NCBI RefSeq assembly: GCF_016598535.1 | Contig: NZ_CP066779.1 | Span: 1,240,001-1,304,000, forward strand | Direction: 5' to 3' | Length of the DNA stretch: 64,000 bases | Source: Rhodococcus sp. P-2 | Lineage (GTDB): Bacteria > Actinomycetota > Actinomycetes > Mycobacteriales > Mycobacteriaceae | Part shown: in pieces, positions 32,904-40,677 of the stretch | Position numbering within the stretch: the first letter of the stretch is position 1 | Layout of the letters: each line of letters begins with the position of its first letter | Made by a program: the position numbers and the translations under genes | Notes under the pieces: model-generated | Seen by the model: the letters and a program-made list of their open reading frames with translations, nothing else | Told to the model about the DNA's origin: nothing | Database searches by the model: none

Positions 32904-35210
32904 TTACCCGGCGTCGCGCTCGGCTTGCTCGGCCCGACGACGCAGGCGCCTCGCAGCCGCGACCATGTTGCGCAGCGAAGGCTCGAGCTGCCAGGGATGG
33001 CGGGTTTTGAGGCCGCCGTCCGGGTTGGCCCACAAACGATCGAGTGAGATCGATTCGCTTGCCTCCGTGAGCAATTCGTCGAGCTCGTCGATGTCGGGGA
33101 TCCGAGCCGAACGAGATTCGTAGACACCGGGGCCGACGCCGTGTGTGAGCGCGCCTTCCTTGAGCGCTTCGAGAACCCACGTGATGGAGCGGGTCGCGAC
33201 GATAGCCGTCACATCGGCGTCCAACCGTTCGATGGCGTCGACCACCGACGACCGAGCGGAGTACGTCAGATGTGTGTGGATCTGTGTTTCCGGCTTCGCT
33301 CCACCTGTTGCCAGACGGAACGCGTCGACGGCCCACTCCAGGTAGGCCTCCCGGCCGTCCTCACGCAGTGGCAGCAGTTCACGAATTGCCGGCTCGTCCA
33401 CCTGGATGATGGCGATTCCGGCGGCTTCGAGATCCGCGATTTCGTCTCGAATGACAAGTGCCAGTTGCTCTGCCGTTTCGTAGAGCGGCTGATCCTGACG
33501 AACGAACGAACGAGCGATCATGGTGACCGGACCCGTCAGCATGCCCTTGACCGGCTTGTCGGTCAGCGACTGCGCGTACGCGATCCACTCGACCGTCATC
33601 GGCTTCGGACGTGCGATGTCGCCGTAGAGAATCGGCGGACGCGTGCAACGAGATCCGTAGGCCTGAACCCAACCGTTGTGTGTGAAGGCATAGCCCTCGA
33701 GCAGTTCGGCGAAGTACTGGACCATGTCGTTGCGCTCGTGCTCGCCGTGCACGAAAACATCGAGACCGATGTCCTCTTGCAGACGGATTGTGCGCTCGAT
33801 CTCTTCCTGGATGCGCTTGTAGTAGTCGTCCCACTCCAAACGGCCCTGGCCGAGTTCGTAACGAGCCTGGCGAATCGCGTCGGTCTGCGGGAACGAACCC
33901 AGTGTCTGGGCCGGAACCAAAGGCAGGTTCAACCGTTCCTGCTGAGCCTTACGACGCTCCTCGTACGGTGCACGCACACGATCTTCGGGCTTGATCGCGT
34001 TGACCCGAGCACGGACAGCGTGCTTGAGCTTGAAGTGCACCTTCGTCGGACGCTTACGCCACTTGTCCGAAGGACCTTCGGTGAGCGCCTTCGCCAGTGA
34101 GACGACCTCGCCGACCTTCTGCTTCGCAAAAGCCAGACGGTCTGCAACGTCTCCCGGAATGTCGTACTCGGAGAGCACGTCGTACGGCACGTGTAGCAGC
34201 GACGACGACGTGGAGACGACGAGGTCAGGTACAACGTCCTTGAGTTCGTTCAGGTACGTCAAGGTGTTGAACCGGTCGACGCGCCAAACATTGCGACCGT
34301 CGACGACGCCCGCGTAGATGCGCTTGCGCTTGATGTTCGGCACCGCGGCCAGTTCCTCGGCCGTGATCTTGCCGTGCACCAGGTCCAGACCGAAGGCCTC
34401 GATCTTGGTGGGCGCCAAGATATTGAGGGCTTCGCCGAACTTGCCGTACGGACCGGTCACCAACAGACGCGGGCGCAGCGGAGCCGTCGACAGCTTCTCG
34501 TATGCACGCCCCAGAGCGGCGAGCTCCTCGGCGGTGCGGTCCTCGGTCACCGAAGGCTCGTCCAACTGAACACAGGTGGCACCGGCCTTGGCGAGCTGCT
34601 CGAAGAGCTTCTCGTACTCGGGCAGAAGCGAGTCCAACAGGTCGAGTGGGGTGAAGTTCGGATCGGACTTCTCGGTGGCCGGCCCGACCTTCGAGAGCAG
34701 GAGCAGCGAAACCGGTCCCATGATGACGGGGCGCAATTCGATGCCGCGCGCCTTCGCACGATCGAACTCGTCGAGAAGTGCCTCCGAGTTGAGCGAGAAC
34801 ACGGTGTTCGCTTCGATCTCGGGCTGACGGTAGTAGTAGTTCGTGCCGAAGAAGCGCACCAGCTCGAGAGGCGGGAAGTCCGGACGACCGCGTGCCATCG
34901 TGAAGTAGAAATCGAGCGGATCGAGGGCGCCCTCGAGCGGCTTGAACCGCTCCGGCACGGCGCCGAAGAGCAGCGCGTTGTCGAGCACGTGATCGTAGAA
35001 GGAGAAAGTGTTGCCCGGAACCTGGCTCAATCCCGTCGCAGCCAATTCACTCCAGGTCGATTCCTGGAGTTCCTTGGCGACCGCGAGGAGTGCGTCCTTG
35101 TCCGAAGTGCCGTGCCAGTAGGACTCGAGGGCGCGCTTGAGCTCACGGCGCGGCCCGATGCGCGGATACCCCAGGACGCTGGAGCCGAATGCTGCAGTGC
35201 TGCTGGACAT
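32904..35210 (-). CDS. metE: MetE-family protein lacking the catalytic zinc ligands
   Basis: A 768-residue homologue of cobalamin-independent methionine synthase, full length with both TIM barrels; GYPRIGPRRELKRALE at the start, GEHERNDMVQYF, SYGSR-like AYGSRCTRPP, TGPVT and VDEPAIREL are well kept. The C-terminal active site is not. In E. coli MetE zinc is held by His641, Cys643, Glu665 and Cys726; the matching residues, at a constant offset of 6, are His647, Thr649, Val671 and Gly732. The proton donor His694 is Arg700. So three of four zinc ligands are gone, while the frame is intact. It cannot work by the known mechanism; it may be a zinc-free enzyme, a folate-binding regulator or a different transferase. 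Standard tools will call it MetE. Confidence 0.85.
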   Translation of the reverse strand: MSSSTAAFGSSVLGYPRIGPRRELKRALESYWHGTSDKDALLAVAKELQESTWSELAATGLSQVPGNTFSFYDHVLDNALLFGAVPERFKPLEGALDPLDFYFTMARGRPDFPPLELVRFFGTNYYYRQPEIEANTVFSLNSEALLDEFDRAKARGIELRPVIMGPVSLLLLSKVGPATEKSDPNFTPLDLLDSLLPEYEKLFEQLAKAGATCVQLDEPSVTEDRTAEELAALGRAYEKLSTAPLRPRLLVTGPYGKFGEALNILAPTKIEAFGLDLVHGKITAEELAAVPNIKRKRIYAGVVDGRNVWRVDRFNTLTYLNELKDVVPDLVVSTSSSLLHVPYDVLSEYDIPGDVADRLAFAKQKVGEVVSLAKALTEGPSDKWRKRPTKVHFKLKHAVRARVNAIKPEDRVRAPYEERRKAQQERLNLPLVPAQTLGSFPQTDAIRQARYELGQGRLEWDDYYKRIQEEIERTIRLQEDIGLDVFVHGEHERNDMVQYFAELLEGYAFTHNGWVQAYGSRCTRPPILYGDIARPKPMTVEWIAYAQSLTDKPVKGMLTGPVTMIARSFVRQDQPLYETAEQLALVIRDEIADLEAAGIAIIQVDEPAIRELLPLREDGREAYLEWAVDAFRLATGGAKPETQIHTHLTYSARSSVVDAIERLDADVTAIVATRSITWVLEALKEGALTHGVGPGVYESRSARIPDIDELDELLTEASESISLDRLWANPDGGLKTRHPWQLEPSLRNMVAAARRLRRRAEQAERDAG

Positions 35211-35232
35211 GCGGTCGACCTTTCTAACCGAG

Positions 35233-35291
35233 GGGCGCGAGCGCCCTGTGCGCGCTTATGGAGTCTCTACACTCCACAAACGCGCACAGGG
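35233..35291. promoter_or_regulatory. Nested hairpins between fadB2 and the metE-like gene
   Basis: An outer perfect 11-bp stem CCCTGTGCGCG / CGCGCACAGGG (35244-35254 with 35281-35291) encloses an inner stem TGGAGT / ACTCCA with a 6-nt loop. A second hairpin GGGCGC-GA-GCGCCC (35233-35246) shares three bases with the outer stem, so the two exclude each other. It is probably the fadB2 terminator; because it also lies in the leader of the metE-like gene, attenuation is possible. Confidence 0.6.
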
Positions 35292-35302
35292 GGCTGTGGG
35301 CC

Positions 35303-36199
35303 TTAGCTTGCCTGCTTGGTGGAGCGACCGTTGTCGGCGTATTCGTAGAAGCCCGCGCCGGACTTCTTGCCGGTCAATCCGGCTTCGACCATACGCAGGA
35401 GCAGCGGCGGAGCGGAGTACAGCGGCTCCTTGAACTCTTCGTACATTGAGTCGGCGATGGACTTGACGGTGTCGAGTCCGACCAGGTCGGTCAGAGCCAG
35501 CGGGCCCATGGGGTGCGCGAGGCCGAGAACGGTTGCCTTGTCGATGTCTTCCTTGGTCGCGAATCCCGACTCGACCATGCGGATCGCCGAGAGCAGGTAC
35601 GGCACCAGGAGTGCGTTGACGACGAAGCCGGAGCGGTCGGCACTGCGGACGACCTGCTTGCCGAGGATGTCGCTGGCGAAAGCCTCGGCGCGCTGCGAGA
35701 CGGAGGCACTGGTCTTGAGCGTCGTCACCAATTCGACGAGCGGCAGAACCGGAACCGGGTTGAAGAAGTGCATACCGATGACTCGCTCGGGACGCTTGGT
35801 CGAGATGCCGAGCTTCATGATCGGGATCGACGACGTGTTGGACGCGAGAACCGCATCCGGGTCCGTCACGACCGCGTCGAGCTCGGCGAAGATTTCGCTC
35901 TTGATCTTCTCGTCTTCGACGACGGCCTCCACGACGAGCTGGCGGTCCGCGAAATCTCCCAGATCGGAGGTGAAACGGAGACGCCATGCGGCCTGCTCAC
36001 GCTCACGTTCTGTGATCTTTCCGCTGCTCACGCCGCGGTCGAGCGAACGCAGGATGCGTGAACGCCCGGCTGCTGCAAGCTCGCGAGTCTGCTCGAAGAC
36101 CAGAACATCGACATGTGCGCGGGCGCACACCTCGGCGATTCCGGCACCCATGATTCCGGCGCCGATAACGCCGACGCGCTGAATTTTTTCGCTGGTCAC
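35303..36199 (-). CDS. fadB2: 3-hydroxybutyryl-CoA dehydrogenase
   Basis: A 298-residue NAD(P)-dependent 3-hydroxyacyl-CoA dehydrogenase. The Rossmann motif GVIGAGIMGAGIAEV is at residues 9-23, and the catalytic His-Glu pair lies in MHFFNPVPVLPLVELV with Ser and Asn in SNTSSIPI and VNALLVPYL. It interconverts acetoacetyl-CoA and 3-hydroxybutyryl-CoA in fatty-acid or butyrate metabolism. Next to aceA, as in M. tuberculosis (icl1-fadB2), it ties fatty-acid oxidation to the glyoxylate shunt. There are 183 bp between its start and the aceA stop with a terminator inside, so it has its own promoter. Confidence 0.95.
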   Translation of the reverse strand: MTSEKIQRVGVIGAGIMGAGIAEVCARAHVDVLVFEQTRELAAAGRSRILRSLDRGVSSGKITEREREQAAWRLRFTSDLGDFADRQLVVEAVVEDEKIKSEIFAELDAVVTDPDAVLASNTSSIPIMKLGISTKRPERVIGMHFFNPVPVLPLVELVTTLKTSASVSQRAEAFASDILGKQVVRSADRSGFVVNALLVPYLLSAIRMVESGFATKEDIDKATVLGLAHPMGPLALTDLVGLDTVKSIADSMYEEFKEPLYSAPPLLLRMVEAGLTGKKSGAGFYEYADNGRSTKQAS

Positions 36200-36336
36200 G
36201 TCAGCTCCTTGTTTGTCTCGTGGAGTTTGTCTGGTGAAGGTGTTGCAAGAGAAGCACTTCGAACTGCGTCGACGCTGGTGGCCGACGCACTCGGAACTGC
36301 CCTGAAGACGAGAGAAGTAGTGCGGTGATACAAGCA

Positions 36337-36366
36337 GGGGAGAGACCCGAAGCCGAGCCTCTCCCC
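36337..36366. terminator. Terminator downstream of aceA
   Basis: An 8-bp stem GGGGAGAG / CTCTCCCC with a 14-nt loop, 17 bp past the aceA stop and before the fadB2 start region. Confidence 0.65.
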
Positions 36367-36382
36367 CACTCGAAGTCAGTTC

Positions 36383-37672
36383 TTAGTGGAACTGTCCCTC
36401 TTCGGTGGAGCCCTTGAGAGCTGCCGTCGAGGTGTTGGGGTCAACGGTGGTGGCGATGGTGTCGAAGTAGCCGGCGCCAACCTCACGCTGGTGCTTGATG
36501 GCGGTGAAGCCACGCTCTTCGGCAGCCTTGAACTCGCGCTCCTGCAGGTCGACGAATGCCGTCATGCCTTCGCGGGCGTAGCCGTAGGCCAGGTCGAACA
36601 TGCCGTAGTTGAGCGAGTGGAAGCCGGCCAGCGTGATGAACTGGAACTTGAAGCCCATTGCGCCGAGCTCCTTCTGGAACTTCGCGATGGTCGCGTCGTC
36701 CAGGTGCGCCTTCCAGTTGAAGGAAGGGGAGCAGTTGTAGGCCAGGAGCTGGTCCGGGAATTCGCTGCGAACGGACTCGGCGAACTTCTTTGCAACCTCG
36801 AGATCCGGCACGCCGGTCTCCATCCAGATGAGGTCTGCGTACGGTGCGTAAGCCTTGGCGCGAGCGATGCAGGGCTCGATGCCGTTCTTGACGCCGTAGA
36901 AGCCTTCAGCCGTGCGGGTTCCGTCGAGGAACGGGCGGTCACGCTCGTCCACGTCGGAGGTGATGAGGGTTGCAGCCTCAGCGTCGGTGCGGGCGATGAT
37001 GACGGACGGAACGTCCGCAACGTCGGAAGCCAGGCGAGCCGAGGTCAGGGTGCGGATGTGCTGCTGCGTGGGGATGAGCACCTTGCCGCCGAGGTGGCCG
37101 CACTTCTTCTCCGAAGCGAGCTGATCCTCCCAGTGGACACCGGCAGCGCCGGCGCCGATCATGGCCTTCTGGAGCTCGTAAGCGTTGAGAGCGCCACCGA
37201 AGCCGGCTTCGGCGTCGGCAACGATCGGAGCGAGCCAGTTGCTGACGGAGGTGTCACCCTCGGTCTTGGCGATCTCGTCGGCGCGCAGCAGTGCGTTGTT
37301 GATGCGACGAACGACGGTCGGAACCGAGTTGGCCGGGTAGAGGCTCTGGTCCGGGTACGTGTGGCCCGAGAGGTTAGCGTCGCCGGCAACCTGCCAACCG
37401 GAGAGGTAGATGGCCTTCAGGCCGGCGCGAACCTGCTGCACAGCCATGTTGCCGGTAAGTGCACCGAGGGAGTTGATGTAGTCCTCGTTGTTCACGAGAT
37501 CCCACAGGATCTCGGATCCGCGACGAGCGAGGGTCTGCTCCTCGACGACGGTGCCCTGGAGCTTGACGACCTGATCGGCCGTGTAGTTACGAGTAACGCC
37601 CTTCCAGCGAGGGTTGGTGTCCCAATCCTGCTGGAGCTCAGCTGCGGTCTTCGGGGTGCCGGTGGTCGACAT
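36383..37672 (-). CDS. aceA: Isocitrate lyase
   Basis: Isocitrate lyase cleaves isocitrate to glyoxylate and succinate, the entry of the glyoxylate shunt needed for growth on acetate and fatty acids. The 429-residue protein shows the catalytic KKCGHLGGK with the active-site Cys, [10 protein letters not shown], and the substrate-binding NCSPSFNW. The ATG at 37672 has GGAG 6 nt upstream; a TTG one codon earlier is unlikely. It has the length of the short actinobacterial Icl1 type. RamB, the known acetate-metabolism regulator of aceA in relatives, is encoded 3 kb away. Confidence 0.98.
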   Translation of the reverse strand: MSTTGTPKTAAELQQDWDTNPRWKGVTRNYTADQVVKLQGTVVEEQTLARRGSEILWDLVNNEDYINSLGALTGNMAVQQVRAGLKAIYLSGWQVAGDANLSGHTYPDQSLYPANSVPTVVRRINNALLRADEIAKTEGDTSVSNWLAPIVADAEAGFGGALNAYELQKAMIGAGAAGVHWEDQLASEKKCGHLGGKVLIPTQQHIRTLTSARLASDVADVPSVIIARTDAEAATLITSDVDERDRPFLDGTRTAEGFYGVKNGIEPCIARAKAYAPYADLIWMETGVPDLEVAKKFAESVRSEFPDQLLAYNCSPSFNWKAHLDDATIAKFQKELGAMGFKFQFITLAGFHSLNYGMFDLAYGYAREGMTAFVDLQEREFKAAEERGFTAIKHQREVGAGYFDTIATTVDPNTSTAALKGSTEEGQFH

Positions 37673-38184
37673 CAAGACTCCATCTCTTTGATCTGCTGGT
37701 CCGGCCTGTTGTGAGCAGTACGTGCGTACTACTTCACATACTTGCCAGGCCCTTCTTGTGTACTTACCGAGAATGGCACATCGAAAAAGTGCCGTCTACC
37801 TGTTGCTAATGCCAATCTTCGCTACCTTTTCAACACACTTTGCTAAGTCTGTGAAGATTCCTACACCGCCGACACTGCCCAATCGGACAGATTCCGTACT
37901 CGCGAGTAGCAAAGAAACCGCAGGCTGTGAACGAAATGCACACAACTCCGCCGCTTGCGAATTCCGGCAGTTCACGCGGCACTCGGAACAGGCCCGTCCG
38001 CTACTTCGGAGCCAACTGCACTACCTGCAAGTGACCGCAATCACTCCGCGGCAACAGCCCTCACTCGGACAATTCCGGGAACTACCCTTCGGAAAGCCAC
38101 AGACAACCCGTTCGCCAGCCATATGCTGTCGAACCATGACTTGTCGTTCGACACCCTCGACACCACCGACCGGGCGATAAAGCT
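37673..38184. promoter_or_regulatory. aceA upstream region with candidate RamB sites
   Basis: 512 bp without a gene between the divergent aceA and a membrane-protein gene, AT-rich for this genome at 37790-37860. Two elements CTTTGCTA in opposite orientation (CTTTGCTAAG at 37838-37847 and TAGCAAAG at 37907-37914) and a related TTGCTAATG near 37803 resemble the RamB motif built on TTTGC-A-A known from Corynebacterium. The long leader and repeated elements suggest multi-factor control, as for aceA in relatives. Site assignment is by similarity only. Confidence 0.45.
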
Positions 38185-38805
38185 GTGTCGAACAACTACC
38201 AGCAGCCGTCGAACAACCAGGCATGGTCGCAATCCGGTCCGCAACCGCCGCAGTTGGGATATCGAGCCGCCCCACAGTCCTATCCCCCACCGCAAGGGTT
38301 CCCACCAGGTCCACCGCGTGGGAACCCTCCGCCACGGCGACCCGGCTGGGTGATTCCGCTAGCTGTCATCGGTGTCGTCACAGTGTTGGTGCTCTTCGGC
38401 GGGCTTGCATGGGTTCTCTGGCCGAAGGACGTTCCCAACTCGGCCGCCGGTGGCGCCGCCCACACCACCACCGCCACGAACACACCCGGCACCACGACAA
38501 CCGCTCCCAGCACGACATCCCCGACGACCACACGCGCCGCGAACTTCCCGGCAGGTGCGGCCGCCTGCCCCGGTGGGCAGGCGGCCGGAAGTTACAAGGA
38601 GTCCGCGACCAGTGGAGGCAAAACTTCGTGCGAGTTCGCCGAGGCAGTTCGGATGGCCTACGGAAACTCCGGTGCCGCGGGTACATCCAGGACGGTATCC
38701 GCACGTAGTCCGGTGACCGGCAAGGAGTACACGATGGCGTGCAAGGCGGCCTCCGGCATCGTCACCTGCACCGGCGGTGACAACGCGGTTGTGTACTTGC
38801 GCTGA
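38185..38805 (+). CDS. Membrane-anchored protein with Pro-rich head and Thr-rich stalk
   Basis: A 206-residue protein, GTG start with a weak ribosome-binding site. A cytoplasmic Pro/Gln/Gly-rich region (about 1-53) is followed by one membrane segment (about 54-78, GWVIPLAVIGVVTVLVLFGG), a Thr/Ser/Pro stalk (about 88-118) and a small outer domain with four Cys (AACPG, TSCEFAEA, MACKA, VTCTGG), likely two disulfides. The end, SPVTGKEYTMACKA...CTGGDNAVVYLR, recurs in mycolata surface proteins in my memory, but I cannot name the family. Divergent from aceA. Confidence 0.7.
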   Translation: MSNNYQQPSNNQAWSQSGPQPPQLGYRAAPQSYPPPQGFPPGPPRGNPPPRRPGWVIPLAVIGVVTVLVLFGGLAWVLWPKDVPNSAAGGAAHTTTATNTPGTTTTAPSTTSPTTTRAANFPAGAAACPGGQAAGSYKESATSGGKTSCEFAEAVRMAYGNSGAAGTSRTVSARSPVTGKEYTMACKAASGIVTCTGGDNAVVYLR

Positions 38806-38841
38806 CGTACGCACTTGCGGCATCGGTTACCCGGGGTTTGT

Positions 38842-38901
38842 CGTTCCGGTGTCACCCTCGCCGTTCCAGTGTCACCCTCGCCGTTCCAGTGTCGCACTGA
38901 C
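38842..38901. repeat. Three 20-bp tandem repeats upstream of the FmdB gene
   Basis: Three head-to-tail 20-bp units: CGTTCCGGTGTCACCCTCGC, then the same with one change (A for G), then a third that shares its first 12 bases. They end 23 bp before the FmdB ATG, in promoter position. They may be tandem operator sites, or a small minisatellite. Confidence 0.8.
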
Positions 38902-38924
38902 GGATCCTCCGATAGCGTGACCGC

Positions 38925-39212
38925 ATGCCTCTGTACGAGTTTCGCTGTACCGGCTGCGGCCCGCTCGAGCGGTCGTTCGCGATGGCCGAAGTGCCCCAGT
39001 CGATTACTTGCCCCCAGTGCAGTCTCGAGTCCAAGCGGGTGGTCTCGTCTCCCCGGTTGAGTCACGCGTCGTCGGCCGCGATGGGTCTACTGGACAGCAC
39101 TGCCCGATCAGCGCACGAGCCTGCCGTGGTCAGTGGGTCACTACCGGGCCGCGGCCAGCGATCTGCCCCGACGACGTCCAATCCGTTGCACCGCAAGCTA
39201 CCTCGCCCCTGA
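38925..39212 (+). CDS. FmdB-family zinc-ribbon protein
   Basis: A 95-residue protein starting MPLYEFRCTGCG with a zinc ribbon formed by Cys8, Cys11, Cys29 and Cys32 (CPQC). This is the FmdB putative-regulator family, found beside amidase genes such as fmdA. The second half (residues 45-95) is Ser/Pro-rich and probably disordered. It is followed 81 bp later by fmdA, so it likely serves in expression or maturation of the amidase; the mechanism is not known. The ATG lacks a strong ribosome-binding site. Confidence 0.87.
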   Translation: MPLYEFRCTGCGPLERSFAMAEVPQSITCPQCSLESKRVVSSPRLSHASSAAMGLLDSTARSAHEPAVVSGSLPGRGQRSAPTTSNPLHRKLPRP

Positions 39213-39293
39213 GCGACATCTTCGCGAGCCCCGATCCGACACGAAAGTCCTGCCGCCACGAGTTTTCCGTTTCGTCGAGAATGAGGAGTGCAT

Positions 39294-40553
39294 ATGCCTG
39301 AACTACTGTTTCCACTCGATTCCGCCAAGAAATTCACCGACCAGGCAATCGTCGGCCACAATCGGTGGCACCCGGACATCCCCGCGGCGGTGACGGTGAA
39401 ACCCGGTGACTCGTTTCGTGTCCATTGCCGCGAATGGTTCGACGGCGCAATCCACAACGACGACTCGGCCGACGACATTCTCAATGCACCGCTGACGACT
39501 GTCCACACGCTGTCCGGCCCCTTTGCCGTCGAAGGCGCAAAGCCCGGCGACCTCTTGATCGTCGACATCTTGGACATCGGGCCTATCCCCCAAGAGGATT
39601 CGGGTCCGTTGGCCGGTCAAGGCTGGGGTTACACCGGCATCTTTCCACGGAACAACGGCGGCGGCTTCCTCACCGAACAGTTCCCCGACGCGTACAAGGC
39701 CGTCTGGGACTTCTCCGGGCAAACGGCGACGTCGCGCCACATTCCGCACGTCTCGTTCACGGGCATCGTCCACCCAGGACTCATGGGCACGGCCCCGTCG
39801 GCAGCGTTGCTCGCCAAGTGGAATGCCCGCGAGGGAGCCCTCATTGCCACCGATCCCAATCGGGTTCCCCCGCTTGCACTTCCGCCCGAGCCCCGTGATG
39901 CAGTACTGGGTACCTTGACCGGCGACGAGTACACACGCGTGGCCGGCGAGGCGGCCCGCACCGCTCCCCCGCGCGAGAACGGCGGAAACCAGGACATCAA
40001 GAACCTCACCAAGGGCAGCCGAATCTTCTATCCGGTATTCGTGGACGGCGCGAATCTGTCGGTCGGCGATCTTCACTTCTCCCAGGGCGACGGTGAGATC
40101 ACATTCTGCGGCGCCATCGAAATGGGCGGCTTCATCGATCTTCGTGTGGACATAATCAAAGGCGGCATGGATACCTACGGCGTTTCCGAGAACGCCATCT
40201 TCATGCCGGGAAACACGGATCCGCAGTATTCCGAGTGGCTTGCGTTCTCGGGCACTTCCGTCACGCTCGACGGCGAGCAGAAGTACCTGGATTCACATCT
40301 GTCCTACCAGCGTGCGTGCCTGCATGCGATCGAGTATCTGACCAAGTTCGGTTACGCGCCCGAACAGGCGTACCTGCTGCTGGGTGCGGCGCCGATCGAG
40401 GGCCGTCTGTCGGGCGTCGTGGATATCCCCAACTCGTGTTCGACGGTGTATCTCCCGACTGCGATCTTCGACTTCCCCCTCGCTCCGTCTTCGAGCGGAC
40501 CGTTCCAGATCGATCCCGGAATCGGCGCCCCGCGTTCGGAGAACAAGGTCTAG
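39294..40553 (+). CDS. fmdA: Formamidase (FmdA/AmdA family)
   Basis: A 419-residue amidase of the FmdA/AmdA family, hydrolysing formamide (or acetamide) to ammonia and the acid. Landmarks are HNRWHPDIPAAVTVKPGD at the start, the metal/active-site stretch FTGIVHPGLMGTAPS, GNQDIKNLTKGSRIFYPVFV, FCGAIEMGGFIDLRVD and VDIPNSCSTVYLPTAIFDF near the end. GAGGAG lies 6 nt before the ATG at 39294; a GTG two codons earlier falls within that site. Length and motifs favour formamidase over the shorter acetamidases. It is a nitrogen-scavenging enzyme, functionally fitting with the urea transporter 11 kb away. Confidence 0.94.
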   Translation: MPELLFPLDSAKKFTDQAIVGHNRWHPDIPAAVTVKPGDSFRVHCREWFDGAIHNDDSADDILNAPLTTVHTLSGPFAVEGAKPGDLLIVDILDIGPIPQEDSGPLAGQGWGYTGIFPRNNGGGFLTEQFPDAYKAVWDFSGQTATSRHIPHVSFTGIVHPGLMGTAPSAALLAKWNAREGALIATDPNRVPPLALPPEPRDAVLGTLTGDEYTRVAGEAARTAPPRENGGNQDIKNLTKGSRIFYPVFVDGANLSVGDLHFSQGDGEITFCGAIEMGGFIDLRVDIIKGGMDTYGVSENAIFMPGNTDPQYSEWLAFSGTSVTLDGEQKYLDSHLSYQRACLHAIEYLTKFGYAPEQAYLLLGAAPIEGRLSGVVDIPNSCSTVYLPTAIFDFPLAPSSSGPFQIDPGIGAPRSENKV

Positions 40554-40561
40554 GCCTCCGG

Positions 40562-40607
40562 CCCGTGCGTGGTTAAGGAGTGCCAGGACTCCTTAACCAC
40601 TCACGGG
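40562..40607. terminator. Terminator downstream of fmdA
   Basis: A perfect 13-bp stem GTGGTTAAGGAGT / ACTCCTTAACCAC with a 6-nt loop, extended outside by CCCGTG / CACGGG. It lies 9 bp after the fmdA stop and before ramB. Confidence 0.9.
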
Positions 40608-40677
40608 GGCGGAGCCCCTGTGCGAAGTCTGCGAACCCACCTTTGCGAAGCCGGGCCGTCACTCGTATCCTGGGGAA

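Noticed and set aside
35211..35302. SAM or cobalamin riboswitch before the metE-like gene
   Set aside because: The leader is only about 90 nt, contains plain nested hairpins and none of the conserved cores of these riboswitches.
36386..37714. A 442-codon plus-strand open frame
   Set aside because: Antisense to isocitrate lyase; no domain recognised.
37926..37942. GlxR/CRP site TGTGA...CACA upstream of aceA
   Set aside because: TGTGA and GCACA are 7 nt apart instead of 6 and the second half has a mismatch.
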